Part shown: positions 1-8,401 of the stretch, in pieces
How positions within the stretch are numbered: position 1 is the first letter of the stretch
Layout of the letters: every line of letters begins with the position of its first letter
DNA from: an uncultured Bacteroidaceae bacterium
GTDB lineage: Bacteria; Bacteroidota; Bacteroidia; Bacteroidales; Bacteroidaceae
Length of the DNA stretch: 61,575 bases
Assembly: GCA_934271655.1 (NCBI GenBank)
Contig: CAKQRW010000012.1
Location: forward strand, 1-61,575
Reading direction: 5' to 3'
Notes under the pieces: generated by a model
Database searches by the model: none
What the model saw: the letters and a program-made list of their open reading frames with translations, nothing else
What the model was told of the DNA's origin: nothing
Made by a program: the position numbers and the translations under genes

Positions 1-48
1 TTCGCTTTGTCTTTCATGCTTCTCATCAATAAAATACACAAATAATGT

Positions 49-1008
49 ATGAGTGAGGTAAAAGTTTCTGTCATCAATCCTGTCTATAATGTTGAGAGGT
101 ATATATAGAAATGTGTCCGTTCCTTGATGGAACAGACGATGAAGGAGGAAATAGAGTTTATCTTTATCAATGATTGCACTCCTGATGATTCCATGAAGAT
201 ACTAGAGCGTGTGGTAGGGGAATACCCTGAAAGAGCAGGTCAGGTTGTTATTGTGAATAATCCCATCAATGTAGGTGTCAGTGAGAGTAGAAAAAAGGGT
301 ATAGAGCTGGCAAAAGGAGAATATATAGGTTGGTGCGATAGTGACGATTGGTGTGAAAAGGGAATGTTTGAAGAGATGTGCAATGCTGCATACAGATATT
401 CTTCAGACATTGTGGTTTGTAATTACTGGGAAGTAGGAGGAGATGAGAGAAAAGCAATAAAAGTTGATTATAGTGATAGCCCTCATGAAGCAATAGTCAA
501 TCCCAAAGGAGTAAGGTCTTTTTCGGGTGTTTTGTGGAATCAGATTATAAAAAGGAAATACTATGAGAAGTGTTGGAATGCTATTGTACCAACAAGTTAT
601 AGTGAGGATACTTTTGTGCTGTACCATATATATTATTATGCAAAAACTATTAGGTTCGTAGAAGAATCATTGTATGATTATAGAAAAGATAATTCACAAT
701 CGCTGATGCATTTGCGTGATAATAGCAAGCAGGCTTGGTCGATACAGAAGGAGAACATGGAAAGGATAGAGCGCTTGTATTATCAGAAAGGAGGATGGAA
801 GAAATTTCATGTGGCATTAAATTTCTTCATCTTTGAGAGAAAATGCCTTTATAAGAAAGCGTTTGAATCAAAGAAAGAGTTCTTTGATACTTTCAGGCGT
901 GCCAGCAGAGACATCTTGCATTTCTATAATTGGAGACATCTTGCTACATGGAAAATGTTCCTTGTGCACAACATCTATTTCTGTTTTAAACACTCAAGTG
1001 CTTTCTGA
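49..1008 (+). pseudogene. GT2 glycosyltransferase interrupted by an in-frame TAG
   Basis: Family 2 glycosyltransferase that would add a sugar to the growing lipid-linked repeat unit at the inner membrane. Reading from ATG 49 gives MSEVKVSVINPVYNVERYI, then TAG at 106-108, then KCVRSLMEQT and an open frame to 1008. The first strand (VSVIxPVYN), the FINDCTPDDS segment and the DSDDW metal-binding motif identify the family. The stop sits where relatives usually have Glu or Lys, so GAG to TAG is the simplest explanation. The N of VINPVYN is also unusual, since Ile is normal. Translation from TTG 124 or ATG 127 would lack the first nucleotide-binding strand, so the product is probably inactive. A sequencing error cannot be excluded. 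Confidence 0.8.
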
Positions 1009-1032
1009 TAGGAAGGCTATAGCATTAAACGT

Positions 1033-2127
1033 ATGAAGAAGATATATTTCCAGTTGGGTGGAATGTATGTCGGAGGTGTAGAGAAAGCTTTCTTGGGACT
1101 TCTGACAACATTGCCGAGGAATGAATATGAGGTGCATGTGGGATTCATAGGTTCTTCTGATGGATATATAAAGATGCTTCCAGAGTATGTCAATGTACAC
1201 TGGGTGGATTGTTATAAACCGATGAAGTCATTGATAAATGACCCTCCTTTATACAGTGTGAGGAATTTGTTAAAACAGGGACATGTATTTGATGCAATAG
1301 TATATTTTTTGCTGAGTGTTCATTATAAGATGACCAAGGGACGGTATTGGTTCTATCAATATATGATGAGGAATGTTCCTGTGGAGAGTGAGCAGTATGA
1401 TATTGCTGTCGCATTTGCAGGTCCGAGTCAGATGATAGATTATTATGTCTGTAAGAAGATTCGCGCAAAAAAGAAATACGGATGGATACATTTTGATGTG
1501 ACAAAGTTTGGGATAGATGTGCCGATGACAAGAAAACTGTATAGGGTATATGAGAAAATATTCATAGTGTCAGAAACGGCAAAGGAGAAGTTTGATGGAA
1601 TGTTTCCTGAATTCAAGAAGAAGACAGTAGTAAGGTACAACGTCGTGCCTCATGAACAAATTGTTCGGTTGGCTGATGATGGAGACTCTTTTAATGATGA
1701 TTTTAAAGGGAAAAGGATTCTGACAGTCGGGAGAATCTCCACAGAAAAAGGACAGGATGTGGCTATAGATGCATTAAAGATTTTGTTAGATAGAGGATTT
1801 GATGTAAGATGGTACTTTATTGGTGAGGGTGTATCACTGCAGTCTTGCAAGGATAAGGTGGAGAGATTGGGCTTGACGGATAATGTACGCTTCTTAGGCG
1901 TGCGGCTTAATCCCTATCCTTACATGAAGGATTGTGATGTTTATGTCCAGCCGTCTCGTCATGAGGGATATTGTATAACATTGGCTGAGGCTCGTTGTTT
2001 TGCTGCACCTATAGTCGCTACATGTTTTACGGGTGCGGAAGAGCAATTAAAGACGTTTCCCAAAAGCGTCGTTACAGGGATGAGCGCTGAAGACATGGCT
2101 AATGGCATACAGTCTTATCTTATATAG
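1033..2127 (+). CDS. GT4 family glycosyltransferase
   Basis: Retaining glycosyltransferase of the GT-B fold, family GT4, expected to transfer a nucleotide-activated sugar to a polyprenyl-linked acceptor on the cytoplasmic face. The N-terminal domain opens with a glycine-rich loop (GGMYVGGVEKAF, residues 9-20). The C-terminal domain starts near ILTVGRISTEKGQD and holds the EX7E motif at Glu311 and Glu319. Length 364 aa is normal. It starts 25 bp after the broken GT2 and is probably cotranscribed. It resembles the GT4 genes at 3964 and 9722 in its opening and in a shared NPYPYMKDCDVYVQPS-like stretch. The donor and acceptor sugars cannot be told from sequence. Confidence 0.9.
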   Translation: MKKIYFQLGGMYVGGVEKAFLGLLTTLPRNEYEVHVGFIGSSDGYIKMLPEYVNVHWVDCYKPMKSLINDPPLYSVRNLLKQGHVFDAIVYFLLSVHYKMTKGRYWFYQYMMRNVPVESEQYDIAVAFAGPSQMIDYYVCKKIRAKKKYGWIHFDVTKFGIDVPMTRKLYRVYEKIFIVSETAKEKFDGMFPEFKKKTVVRYNVVPHEQIVRLADDGDSFNDDFKGKRILTVGRISTEKGQDVAIDALKILLDRGFDVRWYFIGEGVSLQSCKDKVERLGLTDNVRFLGVRLNPYPYMKDCDVYVQPSRHEGYCITLAEARCFAAPIVATCFTGAEEQLKTFPKSVVTGMSAEDMANGIQSYLI

Positions 2128-2191
2128 TGTGAAAGTCATAGTTTTATTATAGAGAGAAATATAATCTTTGTTGGATATGGGTGGAGAGCCA

Positions 2192-3130
2192 ATGCACATT
2201 GCTTTCTGTGTAAATGACTGTTACGCGGAATATATTCAGGTGCCGATAAAGGGAATGTTGGACAACAACAATAGTAGTCCCGTGGTGGTTCATGTACTTA
2301 GTGACTATGTGTCCGAGAAGAATAAGGGGAAGTTGGAGCGCCTGGTCGGGGTGTATCCCAATGCTGAGCTGGATGTGAGGATTGTGGACGACTCGAAGTT
2401 GAGGGGGCTGAAGGATACCTGGACTATTTACACCTGGTATAGAGTTCTCCTGCCTGAGATACTGGATGGGGACGTACACAGGGTGCTGTATCTGGATGCG
2501 GATGTCTTGGTAGCAGGAAATATAGAGGATCTCTTCTCACTTGACATGACTGACAAGGCCATTGCGGGCACGGTAGATTTTCAATCGAAAGATGCTATGA
2601 CATATCAGCGTTGCGGATATGAGATGGAGAAGGAGTATGTGTGTGCGGGCGTGATGCTTATGAACCTTGACTATTGGCGTGAGCATGATGTTGCCGGCAA
2701 GGTGGTGAAGTGGGGACGTGAGAACAATGACAGGATTAAGTTTCCAGATCAGGATGCGATAAATTACATCTGTCGTGACACGAAGATTCTTTTGCCATTG
2801 AAGTATGACATCATAGACGGATACTTTTATGGTGATTATTACTACAGGAATTATCCAGAGGAGCTGAGAGAGTGTGTTGAGGCTCCTGTCATAATACATT
2901 ATGCGGGCCAGGCACCTTGGGTGGTTGAGCTGTCGAAGCATCACTTGCAGGACGAATGGGATAAGTGCAATAAATCGCTGGATAGACCTGTGAGAAAGGT
3001 TTATCAATCCAAGGGATTCTTGAAGTTCAAGGTCATCGTGTACAGGCTGCTGCATCCAAATTTAAATAGGCGATTGACCATAGAGGAAGTGAGAGAGGAA
3101 GTGATAGGCAGGTTGGATGACAAGTCCTAA
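2192..3130 (+). CDS. GT8 family glycosyltransferase
   Basis: Family 8 (LgtC/glycogenin-like) retaining glycosyltransferase, commonly using UDP-Glc or UDP-Gal. The opening MHIAFCVND, the YRVLLPEIL segment and the metal-binding LYLDADVLV motif (D-A-D at residues 102-104 counted from ATG 2192) are characteristic, as is the conserved late IHYAGQAPW segment. An open frame extends upstream to TTG 2168, with another ATG at 2177. I chose ATG 2192 because family members begin almost directly at this strand and a GGAG lies just before it. It ends 15 bp before the next gene, consistent with one operon. Confidence 0.9.
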   Translation: MHIAFCVNDCYAEYIQVPIKGMLDNNNSSPVVVHVLSDYVSEKNKGKLERLVGVYPNAELDVRIVDDSKLRGLKDTWTIYTWYRVLLPEILDGDVHRVLYLDADVLVAGNIEDLFSLDMTDKAIAGTVDFQSKDAMTYQRCGYEMEKEYVCAGVMLMNLDYWREHDVAGKVVKWGRENNDRIKFPDQDAINYICRDTKILLPLKYDIIDGYFYGDYYYRNYPEELRECVEAPVIIHYAGQAPWVVELSKHHLQDEWDKCNKSLDRPVRKVYQSKGFLKFKVIVYRLLHPNLNRRLTIEEVREEVIGRLDDKS

Positions 3131-3145
3131 GAGCGGAAGATTGCT

Positions 3146-3925
3146 ATGATACCTAAGATAATACATTATGTGTGGCTTGGCCAAAATCCTCTTCCAAAAG
3201 AGATGCTGGAATGCATGGAAAGCTGGAAGAGATACATGCCGGACTATGAGTTGAGATGTTGGGATGACGCCTCTTTGGATGAAATAGATTATGATTTTGT
3301 GAAAGAGGCGTTGCAAGAACGCAAATACGCCTTTGCGTCAGATGTGGTGAGGCTATATGCCATGCACAAATATGGTGGAATCTATATGGACACGGATGTG
3401 ATGGTGTATAAGTCTTTTGACCCATTGCTGAAGTGTCATGCTTTTATAGGACGTGAGAATTCGATGCACCAGATTGCTCATACCATGGAGGTCTATCTGA
3501 CCACATGCTGCTTTGGTGCGGAGAAGGGCAATGCCTTCATCAAGCGTTGTCTGGATTACTATGAGGGCCGTCATTTCATCACTTCGCCAGACAAGTCTTT
3601 GCCTCCTGCCTTGAGGATGGACATGACCCTCAACTCTTATCTTTTTACGGTCTTTGCCAAGGAAATAGGCTTCAATGCGAGTGTTCTGGCAGACTATATC
3701 CAGCGATGTAAGGATGATGTGCTGACTGTTTATCCGCAGCGATGCTTTGATTCCACTGTAGTGACAGCAGACACATTCACGAAGCATCTGGCTCTTGGCA
3801 CATGGCGAGAAGGGGCGAGAAGGGTATATGCATATACGTGGAGATATAAGATAGAGTGGAGAGTGCGGGCGCTGGTGGAGAAAATACTGAGGCGATATAA
3901 CTATGTGATGTTAAAGCTTGAGTGA
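3146..3925 (+). CDS. GT32-type DXD sugar transferase
   Basis: Glycosyltransferase of the DXD sugar-binding class (GT32, Gly_transf_sug). It begins with the family signature MIPKIIHYVWLG. It has the FASDVVRLYAMHKYGGIYMDTD segment at about residues 63-84, with the DTD metal/nucleotide-sugar motif at 82-84. Length is 259 aa. It would act in the cytoplasm on the lipid-linked oligosaccharide. It is a paralogue of the gene at 10930, which has the same layout. Downstream is a 38 bp gap to another GT4 gene. Confidence 0.9.
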   Translation: MIPKIIHYVWLGQNPLPKEMLECMESWKRYMPDYELRCWDDASLDEIDYDFVKEALQERKYAFASDVVRLYAMHKYGGIYMDTDVMVYKSFDPLLKCHAFIGRENSMHQIAHTMEVYLTTCCFGAEKGNAFIKRCLDYYEGRHFITSPDKSLPPALRMDMTLNSYLFTVFAKEIGFNASVLADYIQRCKDDVLTVYPQRCFDSTVVTADTFTKHLALGTWREGARRVYAYTWRYKIEWRVRALVEKILRRYNYVMLKLE

Positions 3926-3963
3926 TGGATGATGTTGTCATGACGTGAAAACTATAGAAAGAT

Positions 3964-5154
3964 ATGAGTGCTGATATTTATTCGAAAAAAAAGAGAGCGC
4001 TTTTTGTGATAGAGTCATTGGGATGTGGCGGAGCGGAGAAGAGTTTGGTCTCTCTATTGTCTTTGCTGGATAGGCAAAAATATGAATTGTCTATATGGAT
4101 GATTCATCCACAAGGAGCGTTCATGTATCTCCTTCCCAAGGACGTGAAGGTTGTGGAACAACCACAGTATAATGCCGTTGAAAAAATGTCGCTGAGACTT
4201 TCTTCTCTGATCTATTCCTGTGTGTGGCGACTGAACAATATAATAGGGAAGAAAGAGTATTGGGGGGAGACCTATTATAAAAGTAGAGGTTGGGCTATGA
4301 AGGCTCCAGAGGGAAAATGGGATGTTGTTTTCGCGTATCATCAAGGTCTTGTGACATATGTCGTGGCAGACAAGTTTCACGATTGCAAGAAAGTGGGATG
4401 GGTGAATGCGGATATTTTTAAAACAGGATATAATATAGAATATAATTCAAGGTTCTACAGAAAGATAGATTGTATATGTCCTGTCTCTGACATATTGCAT
4501 CGAATGATGGATAAACGAATGCCAGAGTTTTCTGCAAAATACCATACGGTATGGGACATCATCAACCCGTCCATCACTCGTGAGCTATCAAAGCAAAAGG
4601 TGCAGGACTTGAGAACATGTCCTGATGAATATGTGTTTGTCACAACAGGACGCTTGCATGCGCTAAAAGGATATGACATCGCAGTTGAGGCAGCTCGCTT
4701 CTTGAAACAGAAGGGTGTCAAGTTTAAGTGGTACTTTATTGGAGAAGGAGCTGAGAGGGGGAATATTGAGCGTATGGTTTCTTCTTATGGATTGCAAGGG
4801 TCTGTTATGCTGCTTGGATTGCAGACTAATCCATACCCATATATGGCTCAGGCGGATGTGTATGTTCAGACATCTCGCCATGAGGGTTTTGGCATGACGA
4901 TAGCCGAGGCGAAGATTTTGGGTCTTCCTGTTGTAAGCACAAACTTTGATGTCGTCTATAATCAGATAGAGCATGAGAAGAATGGACTGATAGCGGAGAT
5001 GGATGGTGAGAAGATAGGCGAGCAGATATTGCGCCTTGTCAAAGATGATGAACTTCGTGTCGGAATAAGAAAGGCTGTCTTGATGGAGAAAAATGATACA
5101 TGCAGGACAGAAGTGAAGAAGGTTGAGAGGATTATTGATGATTTAACATCCTGA
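3964..5154 (+). CDS. GT4 family glycosyltransferase
   Basis: GT-B fold, family 4 transferase of 396 aa. The acceptor-side loop is LGCGGAEKSLVSLLSLL near residue 20. The donor domain begins around VFVTTGRLHALKGYD and carries the EX7E pair Glu307 and Glu315. The TNPYPYMAQADVYVQTSRHEG stretch mirrors the genes at 1033 and 9722, suggesting duplication of one ancestral GT4 within such loci. It ends 4 bp before the iron-sulfur gene at 5159, so coupled translation is likely. Specificity unknown. Confidence 0.9.
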   Translation: MSADIYSKKKRALFVIESLGCGGAEKSLVSLLSLLDRQKYELSIWMIHPQGAFMYLLPKDVKVVEQPQYNAVEKMSLRLSSLIYSCVWRLNNIIGKKEYWGETYYKSRGWAMKAPEGKWDVVFAYHQGLVTYVVADKFHDCKKVGWVNADIFKTGYNIEYNSRFYRKIDCICPVSDILHRMMDKRMPEFSAKYHTVWDIINPSITRELSKQKVQDLRTCPDEYVFVTTGRLHALKGYDIAVEAARFLKQKGVKFKWYFIGEGAERGNIERMVSSYGLQGSVMLLGLQTNPYPYMAQADVYVQTSRHEGFGMTIAEAKILGLPVVSTNFDVVYNQIEHEKNGLIAEMDGEKIGEQILRLVKDDELRVGIRKAVLMEKNDTCRTEVKKVERIIDDLTS

Positions 5155-5158
5155 TCAG

Positions 5159-6328
5159 ATGATGTCAATACTTGGAACTAAGGATTGCTACGGTTGTGGC
5201 GTTTGTGCTGCTGCATGCAAGAGAAATGCCATCAGTATGGTGCTGAATGCTTTTGGCTTTTACGAGCCAGAGGTGGATGAGACCATATGTGTCGATTGTG
5301 GCATATGTGTGGATGTTTGCTCTTTCCGTAAGGATGGAGTGGAGCATGATGATGCTATGCAGCCAGAGTGCTTTGCTGGATGGAGTAAGGATAATGGCGT
5401 GAGGAATGTCTGCTCGAGTGGAGGCGTGGGCTATGAAATAGGGCGCCATCTGCTGAGACATGGTTATGCTGCGATAGTCTGCGGATACAATCCAGTAAAG
5501 AGTCGGACTGAGCATTTCCTCGCTATGACGGAAGAGGATCTAAAGAGGTCGATAGGCTCGAAATATATCCAAAGCAATGCATTTCCGGCCTTCTCCCAAA
5601 TTCAGAAGGAAAACAACTATTTGATAGTAGGGACACCTTGTCAGATTGATTCTATAAGCAGATGGATGAAAATGATGAAGATGAGGGATAGGGTCATTCT
5701 GATGGATTTCTTTTGCCATGGAGTGCCTTCTATGCTGATGTGGGATAAATACCAGTCGTATGTAGAAGGCATGATAGGTCATTTTGATGATATAGTGTGG
5801 CGTGACAAGGAGACTGGCTGGCATGATTCGTGGGTTATGAAGGTGACGGGACGTTATGTCTCAAGGTTCTCAGATGGTGACTTGTTCTATCAGATGTATC
5901 TGAAAAACCGTTGCTTGTCAAAGCCTTGTTATGAAAAGTGCAAGTTCAAAGGTTTGCGGTCTGCGGCTGATATCCGTATAGGTGATTTGTGGGGAAGTAA
6001 GTATTCCAAGAATGAGGAGGGCGTTAGTGGCATAGTGTGTCTGACAGACAGAGGCAAGTCTTTGTTGGAGAATATGCGTGGAATGTTGTCTGTTGAGGCT
6101 TCAACTGCGGATATTGTGTGTGAGTCACAGATGAAAAAGTGTGCGAGGCGTCCATTGTCGTATGCCTATGTGATGAAGGCTCTTCGCTCGGAAACTGATT
6201 TGCCGAGGATAAATAAGGTGGCACATATTATTGATATGATAGAAGATGTTCCGCTTGCCATGAGGTATTATGCTTCTCGCCTGCCTGTAAAAATGATGGA
6301 GTTGGTAAAAAGAGTCGCCGTTAAGTAA
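5159..6328 (+). CDS. F420 hydrogenase/dehydrogenase beta-subunit-like ferredoxin protein
   Basis: Cytoplasmic iron-sulfur protein of the coenzyme F420 hydrogenase/dehydrogenase beta-subunit (FrhB) type common in polysaccharide loci. The N-terminus holds two 4Fe-4S sets: Cys10, 13, 16, 20 and Cys44, 47, 50, 54. The rest matches the FrhB-like domain (for example CSSGGVGYEIGRHLL and VGTPCQID). There is no reason to expect F420 in this lineage, so the electron partner is unknown. It lies directly upstream of the pyruvyltransferase gene, an arrangement familiar in Bacteroidales capsule loci and suggestive of one shared modification step. Two start codons are adjacent (5159, 5162). Confidence 0.88.
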   Translation: MMSILGTKDCYGCGVCAAACKRNAISMVLNAFGFYEPEVDETICVDCGICVDVCSFRKDGVEHDDAMQPECFAGWSKDNGVRNVCSSGGVGYEIGRHLLRHGYAAIVCGYNPVKSRTEHFLAMTEEDLKRSIGSKYIQSNAFPAFSQIQKENNYLIVGTPCQIDSISRWMKMMKMRDRVILMDFFCHGVPSMLMWDKYQSYVEGMIGHFDDIVWRDKETGWHDSWVMKVTGRYVSRFSDGDLFYQMYLKNRCLSKPCYEKCKFKGLRSAADIRIGDLWGSKYSKNEEGVSGIVCLTDRGKSLLENMRGMLSVEASTADIVCESQMKKCARRPLSYAYVMKALRSETDLPRINKVAHIIDMIEDVPLAMRYYASRLPVKMMELVKRVAVK

Positions 6329-6334
6329 AAGGCT

Positions 6335-7339
6335 ATGAAGATATGTACAGTAACTTGTCAGAATGCTGATAATCATGGAGCAAGGCTTCAATGCTTTGCC
6401 TTGGCATATTGGCTGACTAAAAAAGGACATGAAGTAGAAGTCATAGACTATCGGCCTGACTATATGCGTGGTCCGCGCTTGTGGTATTGGCCGCGGAATG
6501 TGAAGGACTTCGTCAAGTTTTTTGTTCGCTTCCCTGACAGATTAAAGGATGTGAGGCGGCATAAGGTCTTTTCGGCTTTTTCAAGGAAATATATTCCATT
6601 GACAAGAGTCTATAGTAGTGTGGATGACTTGAGGAAAAATCCGCCCCGGGCTGATGTGTATATGGCTGGAAGTGACCAGATATGGAATCCAACCTTCCGA
6701 AATGGAACTGATCCTGCATACTATTTGGATTTCGGTCCCATTGGTATAAGACGCGAGAGTTTTGCAGCCAGTTTTGCTGTGCCAAAGATAGAGGATGAAC
6801 AGAAGAGGATTTGGATAAAAGAACGGCTGAAGAGGTTTGATAGAATTACAGTCCGTGAGCAATCTGCCTTGGATATATTAGCAGATATGGGAATTCATGG
6901 AGAATTGCAGGAAGACCCTGTGTTTCTATTGAGTGCAGAAGAGTGGGATGAGGTCTTAGGACTGAACGATTTATGGCATGAGCTTAATCGTGCGGATGAA
7001 AGATACGTGCTGATTTATGATTTTTTTCTTACGGATGAGATAAGGTCTGCCGCACAGAAATATGCAAGGGAGAATAATTGTAAGATATATGCTATATGTA
7101 GTAAGCGTGTAGCTTATGCTGACAGGAATTTTGTTTATTCAGGTCCAGATGTTTTTGTCAATCTGGTAAAGCATGCAGATTGTGTTATCAGTAATTCCTT
7201 CCATGGGACTGTCTTTGCAATGATATATGGAGTGTCTTATGTGATTGTCGACCGTCCTGACGGACTTAATGTGAGGATGCGTGACTTGTTGGAAAGAAGA
7301 AACCATATAGGGAAGAGTAAAGCGTTGTTAAAAAAATAA
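6335..7339 (+). CDS. polysaccharide pyruvyl transferase family protein
   Basis: Member of the CsaB/WcaK-type pyruvyltransferase family, which places a pyruvate ketal from PEP on a sugar and so introduces a carboxylate. Motifs seen: an N-terminal TCQNADNHGARLQCFAL segment, AGSDQIWNP in the middle and the C-terminal SNSFHGTVFAMIYG with the family SFHG. Length 334 aa is typical. It starts 6 bp after the iron-sulfur gene, so the two are very likely a functional pair. It would make the polymer partly anionic. The family also contains members with unproven activity, so the reaction is inferred. Confidence 0.88.
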   Translation: MKICTVTCQNADNHGARLQCFALAYWLTKKGHEVEVIDYRPDYMRGPRLWYWPRNVKDFVKFFVRFPDRLKDVRRHKVFSAFSRKYIPLTRVYSSVDDLRKNPPRADVYMAGSDQIWNPTFRNGTDPAYYLDFGPIGIRRESFAASFAVPKIEDEQKRIWIKERLKRFDRITVREQSALDILADMGIHGELQEDPVFLLSAEEWDEVLGLNDLWHELNRADERYVLIYDFFLTDEIRSAAQKYARENNCKIYAICSKRVAYADRNFVYSGPDVFVNLVKHADCVISNSFHGTVFAMIYGVSYVIVDRPDGLNVRMRDLLERRNHIGKSKALLKK

Positions 7340-7366
7340 AGTGAAATATACTTTGGTGTACAATAT

Positions 7367-8343
7367 ATGAGACGTGACAGCTCTTTAGACGTTATACGTA
7401 TTTTGGCATGTGTTATGGTTGTGCTGATTCATTCGCCATTACCTGAATCTAATGCAGACAACAGTTTGTTGCTTGTCTTGGTGAGTTATCTTGCTGCTCC
7501 ATGTATAGGGCTGTTCTTTATGGTAAGTGGGGCTCTATCGTTAGGGGGGGAAGGCCTTTAGCGTGTCTGCTTTTTTGAGAAAACGTATCACAAGAGTTGT
7601 TGTACCTCTCGTCTTTTGGAGTATAGTGGGTTGGGGATTAGAGTCAATGTCTATTCCTAATGATGAGAACGCAGTGTTGTGGTATATGTACAGTATATCT
7701 GGCCTGTATCTGTTGACTCCTGTTTTGCGGAGATGGATGGATGTGGCTAGAATACGGGAAGTGGAGTTTTATTTACTCATATGGGTTGTCACATTGTGTG
7801 TGCCGATAGTGGAGATGTTCAGAGATGTTGATGAAGGTGACACGAGCTGGCTGTATTATTTTCATGGATATGTCGGCTATTATGTTCTTGGCGGTATATT
7901 TGGACAAGTATTACGGCAAGAACGAGTCTTTGTTGTATAGATGGAGAAAAAGGTTGATACTTCCGCTTTTTATCGTCGTTTCGTTGGTTTTTCCTGCTGC
8001 CATGAGGCTCTTGGACGTGGAAGTAGACTTTTATAGGGTGTTCTGGTATTTGGGTGTGAGTGTCATGATGATGTGTGTAGTATGGTGGATAGTGTTGAGG
8101 CATGTTTGTGCTAAAGTTAAGGAAATGCCTAAATGGATAGCTTCTGTATCGTCTCTGACATATGGTGTATATCTGACTCATATATTGGTGATGCGCAATG
8201 TGCTATGGAGGATGGATTGGATGATAGCCTTGCCAGGAGCAGCTCAGATAGCTGTTTGTACTTTATTGACCTTTGTCTTGAGTCTTGTTGCGAGCTATGG
8301 ACTGTCAAAGGTGAGGTTCTTGAGAATGAGCATAGGGATGTAG
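7367..8343 (+). pseudogene. acyltransferase 3 (OafA/WecH-like), two frameshifts
   Basis: Membrane O-acyltransferase expected to acetylate a sugar. Three reading frames together give one normal protein: 7367-7561 (MRRDSSLDVIRILACVMVVLIH, the family opening), then the frame from about 7545 to 7895 (FLRKRITRVVVPLVFWS), then the frame to 8343 (YLDKYYGKNESL through the last membrane helices). The first break is at a run of seven G (7544-7550); six G restores GGKAFSVSAFLRKR. The second is an extra base near 7893-7899; removing it gives LGGYLDKYY. Both are +1 events. As written the gene is broken. Phase variation at the G run or assembly error are alternatives. Confidence 0.82.
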
Positions 8344-8401
8344 AAGGTTGTTGCTGATGCCGTTTCCGTGTGTGATTTTATTGGTGAATGTTAGGAGTAA
8401 G

